Origin: Inhella gelatinilytica
GTDB lineage: Bacteria; Pseudomonadota; Gammaproteobacteria; Burkholderiales; Burkholderiaceae_C
Direction of reading: 5' to 3'
Assembly (NCBI RefSeq): GCF_016093295.1
Contig: NZ_JAEDAL010000001.1
Coordinates: 868,001 to 932,000, forward strand
Length of the DNA: 64,000 bases
This document shows positions 34,065 through 43,323 of this stretch, in pieces. Below the pieces are notes generated by a model. That model was not told the origin of the DNA, made no database searches, and saw only the letters and a list, made by a program, of their open reading frames with translations. The position numbers were made by a program, and so were the translations under genes. How positions within the stretch are numbered: the stretch's first letter is position 1; each line of letters opens with the position of its first letter.

Positions 34065-34193
34065 GGCGGCGAAGTCTTCAAGCCCGAGGGCGAGGCAGCC
34101 AGCATAGTCCTGGCCCAGGGGGGAAAGCCAGCGGATCGGCCGGGGCTCAGGGCAAGCCCTGAGGGCCGGCAGGGGGCGGTGACAGCGCGCCGC

Positions 34194-34886
34194 TCAGCGG
34201 GCGGCGGGCAGGGCCGCCAAACCTTCTTCGGCCGAGCGCCGCAAGGGGTGATCGACTGGGGTGTTGGCGAGCAGCGTCTGCCAGCGCTGGCGGGCGGCCT
34301 CGGGGTCGTTGGCCTGGACCGCGCGGCTGGCATCCAGCGCCAAGGCCTTGGGATGGGTGGGCTCGAGCTGCAGGGCCCGGGCCAGCAAAGTGGCCGGCTC
34401 ACCAGCCAATTGCCCGCCCGCCGTGGTGGCCAGCACGTCTGCCAGGTCTGCCAGCCATGCGGCGCGCTCCGGCTCCAGCGCCAGGGCCTTGCGGTAGGCA
34501 TCAATCGCCGGCTCGCTGCGCCCCAGCACGGCGTAGGAGCGCCCCAGCATCGCCCAGCCGGCGGCGTTCTGCGGTTCAGCCGCCAAGCGCTGGGCCAGGC
34601 GCTGCACCATCTCTTCGGTGCGGTCGGGGGGCGCTGCGGTGCGCAGCGCGTCGGGGCGGCCCTTCCAGGCATACCCGGCCAGGGCCAGCAGCAGCGCCGC
34701 GCCGGCACACAGCAGCAGCAAGCGCGGGGCGGGCCGCGGCGGCTCGGGGGCCAGCACGCAGTCCAGGATCTGGCGCTCGACGGCGGCCAACTCGGCTTGA
34801 GCGGCTGCATCCGCATGGGCCGCGTGCGCGCGCAGCGCCAAGCCCTGGGCGCGCAGGCGTGAAAGTTCAGTCAGCGGCAGACGCAT
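34194..34886 (-). CDS. ccmI: CcmI-like cytochrome c maturation TPR protein
   Basis: This encodes 230 residues from ATG 34886. A short cytoplasmic helix is followed by one TM segment (about 55-72, LLLLCAGAALLLALAGYAW) and a periplasmic TPR region (MVQRLAQRLAAEPQNAAGW, YAVLGRSEPAIDAYRKALAL, LLARALQLEPTHPKALALDA). This is the apocytochrome-binding arm of the haem ligation complex. In E. coli it is fused to CcmH, and here it is separate. The stop of ccmH lies 20 bp inside this frame. It is the last canonical ccm gene in the operon. Confidence 0.86.
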   Translation of the reverse strand: MRLPLTELSRLRAQGLALRAHAAHADAAAQAELAAVERQILDCVLAPEPPRPAPRLLLLCAGAALLLALAGYAWKGRPDALRTAAPPDRTEEMVQRLAQRLAAEPQNAAGWAMLGRSYAVLGRSEPAIDAYRKALALEPERAAWLADLADVLATTAGGQLAGEPATLLARALQLEPTHPKALALDASRAVQANDPEAARQRWQTLLANTPVDHPLRRSAEEGLAALPAAR

Positions 34887-35343
34887 CGTCGGCTTCCGGG
34901 TCGGGTTCAAACGCGGTGTCAGGCTGGCGGGCGCGGCGGCGCAAAGCCAGGGCCAGGCCGCCCAAGGCGAGCGCCATCAAGAGCGCGGGCGCGGCCCAGA
35001 GCAGCGCGGTGCTGCCCTTGAGCGGTGGGTTGTAGAGCACGAAGTCGCCGTAGCGCTCGGTCATGTACTGCAGGATCTCCGCCTCGCTGCGCCCCTGTTC
35101 GAGCTGCAGGCGAACCTGCTGCTTCAGGTCCAGGGCCAGCGGGGCGTGTGAGTCCGCAATGGTTTGGTTCTGGCACACCAAGCAACGCAGCTGCGCGGCG
35201 AGCTGTTGGGTGCGGGCTTCCAGGGCCTCGGCGGACGCTGCTGGGGCCGAGGCGGTGCCCGAGGGCGGGGCCGCCAGGGCCGCCACGCCGACCACGGCAA
35301 ACAGGGTGACCACGGCGGTCAGGCGAACGGGCAAGCGGCGCAT
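34867..35343 (-). CDS. ccmH: CcmH thiol reductase/ligation protein
   Basis: This encodes 158 residues from ATG 35343. A signal peptide or membrane anchor lies at about 8-25, the LRCLVCQNQTIADSHA motif has redox Cys54 and Cys57, and a C-terminal TM segment lies near 113-135. CcmH reduces the disulfide of apocytochrome c before haem attachment, working with CcmF and CcmI in the periplasm. The ATG overlaps the ccmG stop by one base (TGATG). The stop lies inside the ccmI start region. The short length corresponds to the N-terminal half of E. coli CcmH. Confidence 0.94.
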   Translation of the reverse strand: MRRLPVRLTAVVTLFAVVGVAALAAPPSGTASAPAASAEALEARTQQLAAQLRCLVCQNQTIADSHAPLALDLKQQVRLQLEQGRSEAEILQYMTERYGDFVLYNPPLKGSTALLWAAPALLMALALGGLALALRRRARQPDTAFEPDPEADDASAAD

Positions 35344-35867
35344 CACGGCGTTCCGAGCAGGGGTTCGATCTTCTGGCGCAGCACCTCGGCGGTGAGCGGT
35401 CCCACGTGTTTGAAGCGAATCACCCCCTGGGCGTCCACCACAAAGGTTTCCGGCACGCCGTAGACCCCGAGGTCCAGCCCAGCGCGGCCTTTCGTATCGG
35501 CGCCGATGGCGGTGAACGGGTCCTTCCACTTCACCAGCCAGGCGCGTGCCTGGGCGGGGTCGTCCTTGTAGTTCAGGCCGACCAGGTTCAGCCCGGGGTG
35601 ACGCCGCGCCAGGTCCACCAGAAGCGGGTGCTCTTCGATGCAGGGCCCGCACCAGCTGGCCCAGACGTTGAGCACCGTGACCCGGCCGCGCAGCGCCGCA
35701 GCGGTCAGCGCGGGCTGGCCTTCGTGCAGGGCCGGCAGTTCAAACGCGGGGACGGGTTTGCCGATCAGGGGCGAAGGAATCTCGCGCGGGTTGAGCTGCA
35801 ACCCGCGGGCGAGAAAGACCGCCAACAAACCAAAGAGCAGCAAGGGAATCCAGGCCTTGGCCTTCAT
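35343..35867 (-). CDS. ccmG: CcmG/DsbE thioredoxin-like protein
   Basis: This encodes 174 residues from ATG 35867. An N-terminal TM anchor (about 6-20) is followed by a periplasmic thioredoxin fold with LNVWASWCGPCIEEHPLLVD (C73 and C76), the cis-Pro region GVYGVPETFVVD, and the acidic FELPALHEG segment. It keeps cytochrome-c haem-binding cysteines reduced, taking electrons from CcdA/DsbD. It overlaps ccmF by ATGA at its start and ccmH at its end. Confidence 0.95.
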   Translation of the reverse strand: MKAKAWIPLLLFGLLAVFLARGLQLNPREIPSPLIGKPVPAFELPALHEGQPALTAAALRGRVTVLNVWASWCGPCIEEHPLLVDLARRHPGLNLVGLNYKDDPAQARAWLVKWKDPFTAIGADTKGRAGLDLGVYGVPETFVVDAQGVIRFKHVGPLTAEVLRQKIEPLLGTP

Positions 35868-37801
35868 GCGCGCCTCCGTGTTTGGGTGGCAGCCAGCAGG
35901 CCGCCGAGGCCCATCAGCAGACAGCCGGCCCAGATCCAATCGATGTAGGGCTTGACGTAGACCCGCACGATCCAGGCCTTGCCGTCGTCGATGGGCTCAC
36001 CCAGCGAGACGTACAGGTCGCGCAGCCAGCCCGCGTCAATCGCCGCCTCGGTCATGGGCATCTCCGAGCTGCGGTAGAGGCGCTTTTCGGGGCGCAGTTG
36101 GACCTCGTGCTGGCCGCCGCGGGTGACGCGCACCTCGCCTTGCACGCCGCTGTAATTGGGCCCTTCCAGGCGCTGCAAGCGACTCAGTTGAAACCGGTAG
36201 CCGGCGACCTCCACCGCCTCACCCACCTTCAAGGGCACATCCCGCTCGACCTGCAAGCTGCTGACCAGGGTGACGCCGATGATGAAGACGCCGATGCCGG
36301 CATGGGCCACCAACATGGCCAGCACCGAACGCGGCAGCCCTTGCCAGCGCCTGAAGAGGCTCTGGCCGTGCTGCGGGCGCAAGCGGCTGGCGAAGTCAAA
36401 GAGCGTGCCGCCGAGCACCCACCACGCCAGGGCCAGACCCGCCCAGGCGCTGGCGGACAAGTGGCCGGCACCGGTCAAGGCTCCGTGGCTGGCGGTCAGC
36501 GCCAAGGCCAGGGCCAGCACCCCTCGCAGTTGCCGCAGCAGGGCTCCGCTCTCGCCTTCCTTCCAGCGCACCAAGGGCCCCACGGCCATCAGCAGCAGCA
36601 CCGGCGCCATCAGCGGCACAAAGACGGCGTTGAAGTACGGCGGGCCGACGGAAATCTTCTGGCCCGTGAGGGCGTCGAGCAAGAGCGGGTACAGCGTGCC
36701 CAGCAGCACCGCGCCGCAGGCGGCCAGCAGCATGACGTTGTTGGCCAGCAGCGTGGTCTCGCGGCTGAGCAGCGAGAACTTGGCGCCCAGGCCCACGCGG
36801 GCTGCGCGGGCGGCATAAAGGCTCAAGCTGCCACCCACCACCACCACCAAAAAGGCCAGGATGAAGAGGCCGCGGCGCGGGTCGGTGGCAAAGGCATGCA
36901 CCGACGACAGCACGCCCGAGCGCACCAGGAAGGTGCCCAGCAGCGAGAGCGAAAACGCCACGATGGCCAGCAGCACGGTCCAGTTCTTGAAGGCTCCGCG
37001 CTTTTCGGTCACGGCCAGGGAATGCAGCAGCGCGGTGCCCGCCAGCCAGGGCATGAAGCTCGCGTTCTCCACCGGGTCCCAAAACCACCAGCCGCCCCAG
37101 CCCAGCTCGTAATACGCCCACCAGCTCCCAAGAGCAATGCCGATCGTGAGGCTGACCCAGGCGGCACTGGTCCAGGGGCGGGCAAAGCGGGCCCAGGCGG
37201 CGTTGAGCTCGTCCCCGAGCAGGGCGGCCACCGCAAAGGCAAAGGCCACGGCAAACCCCACGTAGCCCATGTAGAGCATGGGCGGGTGCAGCACCATGCC
37301 CGGGTCCTGCAGCAGGGGGTTGAGGTCGCGTCCCTCGTCCAAGCCCGGGAGCACCCGCTCGAAGGGGTTGGAAGACAGCAGCATGAAGAGCAAGAACCCC
37401 GCCGCCAGCAAGCCCATCACCCCCAGCACCCGCGCCCGCAGCGTGGCCGGCAGGTCATGCCCTTTGAATTCCACGGCCCGCATCCAGGCCACCAGCAGCA
37501 TCACCCACAGCAGCAATGAGCCCTCATGCCCGCCCCACACCGCCGCCACGCGGTAAGGCAGCGGCAGCTCGGTGTTGCTGTGCTGGACGACGTAGGTGAC
37601 CGAGAAATCGTGCTGCACAAAGGCCCAGGTCAGCGCACCGTACCCCAGGAGCACCGCCCAAAAAAGGGCGCGGTTGAGCGGGGCGGCCAAGGCCATCCAG
37701 TCCGCGCGTTGGCGCTGGGCGCCCGCCAGCGGCAGGCTGCCCAGCAGCAGCGCCAGTCCGAGCGCCACCCACAGCGCAAAGTGCCCGATCTCCGGAATCA
37801 A
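35864..37801 (-). CDS. ccmF: CcmF haem lyase subunit
   Basis: This encodes 645 residues from TTG 37801. That start is supported by TTGA overlapping the ccmE stop by 4 bp. It is a multi-TM protein (about 15 segments) with the WWD haem motif [44 protein letters not shown], and a large periplasmic domain near the C-terminus ([18 protein letters not shown]). CcmF accepts haem from CcmE and ligates it to apocytochrome c with CcmH and CcmI. Length matches the family. A rare TTG start may lower its synthesis relative to the coupled upstream genes. Confidence 0.95.
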   Translation of the reverse strand: MIPEIGHFALWVALGLALLLGSLPLAGAQRQRADWMALAAPLNRALFWAVLLGYGALTWAFVQHDFSVTYVVQHSNTELPLPYRVAAVWGGHEGSLLLWVMLLVAWMRAVEFKGHDLPATLRARVLGVMGLLAAGFLLFMLLSSNPFERVLPGLDEGRDLNPLLQDPGMVLHPPMLYMGYVGFAVAFAFAVAALLGDELNAAWARFARPWTSAAWVSLTIGIALGSWWAYYELGWGGWWFWDPVENASFMPWLAGTALLHSLAVTEKRGAFKNWTVLLAIVAFSLSLLGTFLVRSGVLSSVHAFATDPRRGLFILAFLVVVVGGSLSLYAARAARVGLGAKFSLLSRETTLLANNVMLLAACGAVLLGTLYPLLLDALTGQKISVGPPYFNAVFVPLMAPVLLLMAVGPLVRWKEGESGALLRQLRGVLALALALTASHGALTGAGHLSASAWAGLALAWWVLGGTLFDFASRLRPQHGQSLFRRWQGLPRSVLAMLVAHAGIGVFIIGVTLVSSLQVERDVPLKVGEAVEVAGYRFQLSRLQRLEGPNYSGVQGEVRVTRGGQHEVQLRPEKRLYRSSEMPMTEAAIDAGWLRDLYVSLGEPIDDGKAWIVRVYVKPYIDWIWAGCLLMGLGGLLAATQTRRRA

Positions 37802-38265
37802 CGCCCGCTCCCCAGGGTGTGGGTGGAGCGCTCGCGGGCTTGCTCCGCCTGCTTCAGCGCATCGGCGGCTTCGGGCGGCATGTAGTTCTCATCGTGCTTG
37901 GCCAGCACCTCGCGCGCGACGAACTGCCCGCCTTCGAGCTTGCCCTGGGCGACCACGCCCTTGCCCTCCTTGAACAAGTCGGGCAGCACGCCTTCGTAGC
38001 GCACCGGAACCTGGCTCACGTTGTCGGTGATGCGGAACACGACCCGCACGCCCTCGCGCTGCAGGCTGCCCACTTCCACCAAACCCCCGATGCGAAAGCT
38101 GCGGCCTTGCGGGGCTTCGTGCGCGGCCACCTGGCTGGGCGAGTAGAAGAACACCATGTTGCTCTGGAAGGCGTTGAACACCAGGGCGGCGATGGCGGCG
38201 ACGCCCAGCACGATCAGCCCCAGCAGGGCCAGGCGTTTGTGACGGGGTTTGAGGGTGGAGGTCAT
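37798..38265 (-). CDS. ccmE: CcmE haem chaperone
   Basis: This encodes 155 residues from ATG 38265. A TM anchor (about 12-30) and a periplasmic OB-fold follow, with [15 protein letters not shown] and the haem-binding [10 protein letters not shown] motif with H124, the residue that binds haem covalently in the family. The tail is Ala/Glu-rich. It overlaps ccmD at the start and ccmF at the end by 4 bp each. Confidence 0.95.
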   Translation of the reverse strand: MTSTLKPRHKRLALLGLIVLGVAAIAALVFNAFQSNMVFFYSPSQVAAHEAPQGRSFRIGGLVEVGSLQREGVRVVFRITDNVSQVPVRYEGVLPDLFKEGKGVVAQGKLEGGQFVAREVLAKHDENYMPPEAADALKQAEQARERSTHTLGSGR

Positions 38266-38450
38266 GCTTGCGTCTCGTCGTTCAGCTCGTCGTCAAAGTC
38301 GTCGTGCAAGGCGGCCAAGGCGCGCCGGTGGCGCCCGCGCGCCAGCAGGGGTTCGATCACGAACACCGCAAGGCCCAGGCCGTAGGAGCCCCAGACGTAC
38401 AGCCCGTAGCCCCCCATGTGGAAAAAGTCGGTGGCACTGCCCCAGTTCAT
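38262..38450 (-). CDS. ccmD: CcmD small membrane protein
   Basis: This encodes 62 residues from ATG 38450. It has [20 protein letters not shown], a single TM segment, and a charged cytoplasmic tail ([17 protein letters not shown]). CcmD helps release haem-loaded CcmE from CcmABC. It overlaps ccmC at the start and ccmE at the end by 4 bp each. Confidence 0.93.
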   Translation of the reverse strand: MNWGSATDFFHMGGYGLYVWGSYGLGLAVFVIEPLLARGRHRRALAALHDDFDDELNDETQA

Positions 38451-39205
38451 GGTGTGTCCTCCTTCAGGGCCTGCACCCAAGCGGCGTCGCGCTCGCGCTC
38501 CAGCACCAGGGCGCGGGCGCGCGTCAGCACCACGGCAATGGCGTAGGCCCAGCACGCGAGGCTGGTGAGCAGCATCGCGCTGAGCATGGTTTCGGCCATC
38601 TTGGGCGCTGCGGTCAGGCTCACGCTGGCGCCTTGGTGCAGGGTGTTCCACCAGCGCACCGAGAAATAAATGATGGGCACGTTGACGGCACCCACCACCG
38701 CGAGCAACGCCCCGGCCGCGTCGGCACGCTGCACATCGTCGATGGCGTTCACCAGGGCCAGGTAGCCCAGGAAGAGAAAGAGCAGGATCAGCGACGAGGT
38801 CAACCGTGCATCCCACACCCACCAGGTGCCCCAGGTGGGCTGGCCCCACAAGGCCCCGGTGACCAAGGCCAGCACGGTGAGGCTGGCGCCGGTGGGGGCA
38901 ATGGCCCGGGCCAGCATGGACGCCATGCGGGCCCGAAACGCCCAACCGATGCCGGCCCAAAATGCCATCACCAGGTAGAGCAGCATGGAGATCCACGCCG
39001 TGGGCACATGCAAGTAGATGATGCGGTACGACTCGCCTTGCGTGGCGTCGGTCGGTGCGACGAAAAAGCCCTGGTACAGGCCCCAGGTGCCGAAGATCAG
39101 CGCGGCAGCCCACAGCCACGGAATCAAGCGGCCCGACAGTGCGTAAAAGCGCACCGGCGCTGAGAAGGTAAACAGCCGCAGCGGCGAGGCGAGCAGGTCT
39201 TTCAT
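38447..39205 (-). CDS. ccmC: CcmC haem delivery protein
   Basis: This encodes 252 residues from ATG 39205. Six TM segments are visible, with the WWD motif WGTWWVWDARLTSSLIL in the second periplasmic loop and the flanking histidines in YLHVPTAW and WNTLHQGASV. CcmC hands haem to CcmE. A longer upstream frame on the same strand is a shadow of ccmB and was not used. It overlaps ccmB by 4 bp (ATGA). Confidence 0.95.
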   Translation of the reverse strand: MKDLLASPLRLFTFSAPVRFYALSGRLIPWLWAAALIFGTWGLYQGFFVAPTDATQGESYRIIYLHVPTAWISMLLYLVMAFWAGIGWAFRARMASMLARAIAPTGASLTVLALVTGALWGQPTWGTWWVWDARLTSSLILLFLFLGYLALVNAIDDVQRADAAGALLAVVGAVNVPIIYFSVRWWNTLHQGASVSLTAAPKMAETMLSAMLLTSLACWAYAIAVVLTRARALVLERERDAAWVQALKEDTP

Positions 39206-39870
39206 GCGGTGGCAATGCGCAAGGCGGCCGCCGTGGCCGGCGGCGCACCAAGTAGGGTGGCAATGAACAGGGCGCCGAGCAGCGAAAAATGCCCCTCGAC
39301 GGACAGCCCGGCTTCCCAGCTGCTGACGGCCCCGCTGCCGAAGATTAGCGCGGGGATCGTCAACGGCAACACGATCAGCAAGGTCAAAAGCCCCCCCGCC
39401 CGAAGCCCCAGGGTCAGGGCCGAGCCGAAAGCGCCCAGCAGACTCAGGATGGGTGTGCCCAACAGGAGACTGGCCAGCAGCACGGCCAGGCTGGCTGCGG
39501 GCAAGCCGAACATCAGCCCGAGCAGCGGGGCCGCCACCAGCAGGGGCAGGCCGTGGCTCAGCCAGTGGGCGGCGGCCTTGGCCAGGGCCAGGGCCCAGGC
39601 AGGTTCGCCGCACAGCAGCAGGTGGTCGAGCGAGCCGTCTTGCCAGTCGCCCGCCCACAGCGTGTTGAGCGACAGCAGCGTGGCCAGCAGCGCACCGACC
39701 CACAACACGCCCGGCGCGATGCGGCGCAGCGTCTCGGGCTCGGGCCCCACGCCCAGCGGAAACAGGCTGGCCGCGAGTACAAAGAAAACGACGGGCAGCA
39801 AGGCCTCGACCGGGCGACGGGCACTCAGGCGCAGATCCCGCAGCACCAGGGCGACCATGACACGGCTCAC
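39202..39870 (-). CDS. ccmB: CcmB ABC transporter permease
   Basis: This encodes 222 residues from GTG 39870. The GTG overlaps the ccmA stop by 4 bp. An in-frame ATG at 39858 is the alternative. Six TM segments are seen (for example ALLPVVFFVLAASLFPLG), with the characteristic PLTIPALIFGSGAV. With CcmA it forms the ABC unit that frees holo-CcmE. Confidence 0.93.
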   Translation of the reverse strand: MSRVMVALVLRDLRLSARRPVEALLPVVFFVLAASLFPLGVGPEPETLRRIAPGVLWVGALLATLLSLNTLWAGDWQDGSLDHLLLCGEPAWALALAKAAAHWLSHGLPLLVAAPLLGLMFGLPAASLAVLLASLLLGTPILSLLGAFGSALTLGLRAGGLLTLLIVLPLTIPALIFGSGAVSSWEAGLSVEGHFSLLGALFIATLLGAPPATAAALRIATA

Positions 39871-40487
39871 GGTGCGCCCCCGGCCAGGGCCTGCAAATCC
39901 CACGGGGCGCTGGGCAGGTTGGGGACCACCAGGTGACTGGTGTACAGGACCGCGCCCCCCTGGGCGCAGTGCTCGCGCATGCAGGTGACCAGGGCGGCCA
40001 CGCCTTCGGTGTCCAGCGCGTCAAAGGGTTCGTCAAGCAGCCACAGGGCGGGTCGTGGCGAGGGCAGGGCCAGCCGGGCCAGCGCGGTGCGCCGCCTCTG
40101 CCCCTGGCTCAAGGTCCGCACGGGCCGGTGCTGCAGTCGACGCAGGCCAAACGCCGAGAGCGCGCCCTCGATCGCGGCCGGGGCTGGGGTCAAGCCCGCC
40201 AGGGCGGACGCCCAGCGCAGGCTCTCCCCCACGGTCAGGTCTTCCTTCAGGCCATTCGCATGCCCCAAGTACAGACGGGGCAGCCGGCACTCGAACGTGC
40301 CCTGCGCCGCTTGGCCCAGGCCCGCCAACACGCGCAGCAGCGTGGTTTTGCCGCTGCCATTGGTTCCGCGCAGCCACACGGCCGACCCGGTGGTCAGGCT
40401 CCGATCTTGCGCAGGAAAGAGCACCCGCCCGCCGCGCTGGCAACGCAGACCGCGCAAGACAAGGGCGACAGGGGTGGGCTCAAGCAT
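39867..40487 (-). CDS. ccmA: CcmA ABC transporter ATPase
   Basis: This encodes 206 residues. Walker A is RGTNGSGKTTLLR, the signature is TLSQGQRRRTALARL, Walker B is ALWLLDEPFDAL, and the H loop His is in YTSH. It powers release of haem-CcmE from CcmC and CcmD. It is the first gene of the ccmABCDEFGHI operon. The promoter should lie in the 153 bp shared with the divergent sensor kinase gene. Confidence 0.95.
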   Translation of the reverse strand: MLEPTPVALVLRGLRCQRGGRVLFPAQDRSLTTGSAVWLRGTNGSGKTTLLRVLAGLGQAAQGTFECRLPRLYLGHANGLKEDLTVGESLRWASALAGLTPAPAAIEGALSAFGLRRLQHRPVRTLSQGQRRRTALARLALPSPRPALWLLDEPFDALDTEGVAALVTCMREHCAQGGAVLYTSHLVVPNLPSAPWDLQALAGGAP

Positions 40488-40586
40488 GGTGGGGGGCAGT
40501 GTGCGGGACGCGACGGGCGGCGGGGTTGAACTGCGTCAAGCTCAGGTGCTGCGCGAACGCCGTTCAACGCGCTGCGCGACCAAAAC

Positions 40587-40600
40587 TTGATTTTCAACAA
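40587..40600. promoter_or_regulatory. Putative FNR/ANR-type box
   Basis: TTGAT-TTTC-AACAA matches the FNR consensus TTGAT-N4-ATCAA with one mismatch. It lies between ccmA and the divergent NarX-like gene, where oxygen-dependent control of either operon would make sense. One short match can arise by chance, so the call is tentative. Confidence 0.4.
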
Positions 40601-40640
40601 GTCTTCACAATAGCGATCCTGCTGATTGCACCTGCACGCC

Positions 40641-42521
40641 GTGAACCACCCGGACCATGCCCCCATCGCGGGACGCCCCCTTTCCACCAAGCTGATGCTC
40701 ATCGGCGTCAGTTTGCTGGTGATGGCCCTGGTGTCCATCGGCCTGACCCTGTGGGTGAGCTGGCAGCTCGAAGGCGGTGCGGCGGCCGTGAATGAAGCCG
40801 GCCGGTTGCGCATGCAGACCTGGCGTTTGGTGTACCTGGCCTCGCAGTCGGACACCGAGCGGGTGCAGCAGCAGCGGGCAGCTTTCAATGCCTCCTTGGC
40901 ACTGCTGCGGCGCGGTGATCCGGCCCGTCCGCTGTTCATGCCGTCGGATGCCAAAACGCGGAGTGCGTTTGCGGAGGTGGAGGGCAGCTGGGCGCAACTG
41001 AACCGGGGGTGGGGGTCGGCACAGCCCCCGGAGTCGCTGGCTCAAGACGCCGAACGGCTGGTGACCGATGTGGACCGACTGGTCAGTGCCGTGGAAGCCA
41101 AGCTCAGTTTGTGGACGACGGTGCTGAGCCTGTTTCAGTTCGCCATCATGGCGCTGGCCATCGGCGGCGCCGTGGCCATGCTGTACGCCGGCCATCTGTT
41201 TGTGTTCAATCCCTTGAAGCGGCTGCACAGCGCCCTGGCCCGCATGGAGTCGGGGGACTGGGAGGTGCAAGTCCACATCGACACGCAGGACGAGTTTGGG
41301 AGCCTGGGGCGCGGCTTCAATGCCATGGCGCGGACGCTGAAGGGCTTTTACCGTGATTTGGAAGCCAAGGTGGAAGCGAAGACACAAGACCTGCGCGCCG
41401 AACAGCAGCGACTGAGCCTGCTGTATGACGCCAGCGAATTTGCCGGACGCACGCAAAACCTGGAAGAACTGGCGCAAGGCTTTGTCCAGCAATTCCGCCG
41501 GGCCCTGCACGCCGATGCCGCCGTGCTGCGCTGGACGGACAGCGGCCGTCAGCGGTTCTTGCTGCTTGCGGCTGAAGGCTTGCCGGAAGACATGAGCGAT
41601 GAGGAGCGATGCCTGCGTGCCGGCGACTGCCACTGCGGCAGCGAAGAGAGCCAACGATTCACGCGCGTGATTCCCATCCATGCGGGAACCCAGCCCAGCG
41701 CTTGTGAACGCAACGGGTTTGTGGCGTTGGTCACGGTACCGGTGCGGGCGCATGAGCAACTGTTGGGCGAGGTGGACCTGTTGTTCCGTCGCGCGGTTCG
41801 GTTGGATCATGAAGACCGGGCCTTGCTCGACAGTCTGGCGGCGCATTTGGCGACCGCCATGGAAGGCCTGCGGGCCCACGCGTTGGAGCGCGAGGCGGCG
41901 GTGGCCGAGGAGCGCAGCCACTTGGCCCGTGAACTGCACGACTCCATCGCCCAAAGCCTGGCTTTCTTGCGCATCCAAGCCCAAATGTTGAGCCAGGCCC
42001 AGCGCCAGGGCGATTGGCAGGCCGCCGCGGCGCCGTTGCAGGAGTTGGATGTTGGCCTCAAAGAGTGCACGGCCGATGTGCGCGAACTGCTGGTGCACTT
42101 CCGCACGCGGACCAACCAAGAGGACATCGTGCCGGCTTTGCGCACCACGCTGCAGAAATTCGAAAAACAGAGTGGCATGACCTCTCACCTGCAGGTGGAG
42201 GGCCATGGGTTGCCGCTCGATCCCGATGTGCAGGTGCAGGTGCTGCACGTGGTGCAAGAGGCGCTGTCGAATGTGCGCAAGCATGCCCAGGCTCGGGAGG
42301 TCTGGGTGGAGGTGCAGCAAGAACCGCAGTGGCGCTTTGAGGTGCGCGACGATGGCGAGGGCTTCGAGCACCTGCCCGGTGCCGATGACACCCACGTGGG
42401 CTTGCGCATCATGCGGGAGCGGGCCGCCCGCATTGGCGCGCGCGTCGAGGTGGCGTCGGTGCCGGGTCAAGGCACCTGTGTGGTGCTGTCCTTGCCCCGC
42501 GGTGAAGCAATCGCGGCCTGA
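40641..42521 (+). CDS. narX: NarX-type nitrate/nitrite sensor histidine kinase
   Basis: This encodes 626 residues from GTG 40641. TTG 40626 is an alternative, and neither has a clear Shine-Dalgarno. TM1 lies at about 20-40, and a periplasmic domain with the P-box-like VNEAGRLRMQTWRLVYLAS resembles the nitrate-binding region of NarX. TM2 (about 165-190) is followed by HAMP and a cytoplasmic GAF-like module with cysteines (CLRAGDCHCG). The HisKA_3 helix LARELHDSIAQSL has H433, and the HATPase has EALSNVRKHAQA and DDGEGFEH. It should phosphorylate the adjacent NarL-like regulator in response to nitrate or nitrite. Confidence 0.88.
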   Translation: MNHPDHAPIAGRPLSTKLMLIGVSLLVMALVSIGLTLWVSWQLEGGAAAVNEAGRLRMQTWRLVYLASQSDTERVQQQRAAFNASLALLRRGDPARPLFMPSDAKTRSAFAEVEGSWAQLNRGWGSAQPPESLAQDAERLVTDVDRLVSAVEAKLSLWTTVLSLFQFAIMALAIGGAVAMLYAGHLFVFNPLKRLHSALARMESGDWEVQVHIDTQDEFGSLGRGFNAMARTLKGFYRDLEAKVEAKTQDLRAEQQRLSLLYDASEFAGRTQNLEELAQGFVQQFRRALHADAAVLRWTDSGRQRFLLLAAEGLPEDMSDEERCLRAGDCHCGSEESQRFTRVIPIHAGTQPSACERNGFVALVTVPVRAHEQLLGEVDLLFRRAVRLDHEDRALLDSLAAHLATAMEGLRAHALEREAAVAEERSHLARELHDSIAQSLAFLRIQAQMLSQAQRQGDWQAAAAPLQELDVGLKECTADVRELLVHFRTRTNQEDIVPALRTTLQKFEKQSGMTSHLQVEGHGLPLDPDVQVQVLHVVQEALSNVRKHAQAREVWVEVQQEPQWRFEVRDDGEGFEHLPGADDTHVGLRIMRERAARIGARVEVASVPGQGTCVVLSLPRGEAIAA

Positions 42522-42540
42522 GCGCGGCATGATGGCGGCC

Positions 42541-43191
42541 ATGGACGCAAAGATTCGAGTTTTGGTGGTCGACGACCACACCCTGTTCCGCCGCGGGCTG
42601 ACCGCTTTGCTCGGCAGTCAGCCCCAGCTGAGCATCGTGGGTGAAGCCGGGGATGCGAACGCAGCCGAGCGCTTGGCCGCTGAACTGCAACCGGACGTCA
42701 TCTTGCTGGACAACCACCTGCCGGGCGTCAACGGCGTGCAGGCCATTCCCGCCTTGCGCGGCGTGGCCCCCAAAGCCCAGGTGCTGATGCTGACCATGAG
42801 CGAGGACGAAGCGGACTTGGCGGCGGCGTTGCGAGCCGGGGCTTGCGGCTATTTGCTCAAGACGGCCGACAACGCCGAGCTGACCGACGCCATCGAGCGC
42901 GCCAGCCGCGGCGTGTCCAGCTTCAGCCCCGAGATGGCGGGCAAGCTGGCCCAGGCCTTTCGCGCCGAACCCCTGCCCGAGCCTGCCCCGCCGCCGGACC
43001 CCATGGAGGGCCTGAGCCCGCGCGAGCGCGAGATCCTGGCGCTGATTGGTGAGGCCAAGAGCAACAAGGAAATCGCCCGCCAGTTGGGCATCGCCGAAAC
43101 CACGGTCAAGATCCATGTGCAGCACCTGCTGCGCAAGCTGGGCCTGGAGTCGAGGGTGCAAGCGGCGGTGTGGGTGGCGAATCACCGGTGA
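42541..43191 (+). CDS. narL: NarL-family response regulator
   Basis: This encodes 216 residues from ATG 42541. An in-frame ATG at 42529 adds four residues. The receiver domain has VLVVDDHTLFRRG and the phosphoacceptor D57 in VILLDNHLPGVNG, with Lys in GYLLKTADN. The C-terminal LuxR-type HTH is LSPREREILALIGEAKSNKE, then IAETTVKIHVQHLLRKLG. It is encoded 19 bp after the sensor and forms a NarX-NarL pair with it. The HTH is of the type that controls nitrate-respiration genes. A short GGAC..GTCC hairpin lies after the stop near 43209-43222. Confidence 0.9.
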   Translation: MDAKIRVLVVDDHTLFRRGLTALLGSQPQLSIVGEAGDANAAERLAAELQPDVILLDNHLPGVNGVQAIPALRGVAPKAQVLMLTMSEDEADLAAALRAGACGYLLKTADNAELTDAIERASRGVSSFSPEMAGKLAQAFRAEPLPEPAPPPDPMEGLSPREREILALIGEAKSNKEIARQLGIAETTVKIHVQHLLRKLGLESRVQAAVWVANHR

Positions 43192-43270
43192 GGGTTTTCT
43201 CTGCCCCCGGACTTTGAGGTCCAGGCACCGTTGACTTCGATCTAGCTTCCCCCATTTGACGGGCTGTCAC

Positions 43271-43309
43271 GATGCGCTGACCGTGTCAGGATTACCCATT
43301 CAGCGCATC
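43271..43309. promoter_or_regulatory. Perfect 10-bp inverted repeat before the giant gene
   Basis: GATGCGCTGA (43271-43280) and TCAGCGCATC (43300-43309) are exact inverses separated by 19 bp. The strong Shine-Dalgarno GGAGGA begins at 43310, directly after the right arm, and the ATG is at 43324. It could be an operator or an mRNA stem-loop next to the ribosome binding site. Confidence 0.65.
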
Positions 43310-43323
43310 GGAGGAATTGAGGC

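Noticed and set aside
35882-37519. Plus-strand frame of 545 residues opposite ccmF
   Set aside because: Gln/His/Gly-rich shadow of the ccmF frame with no family features; ccmF is clear.
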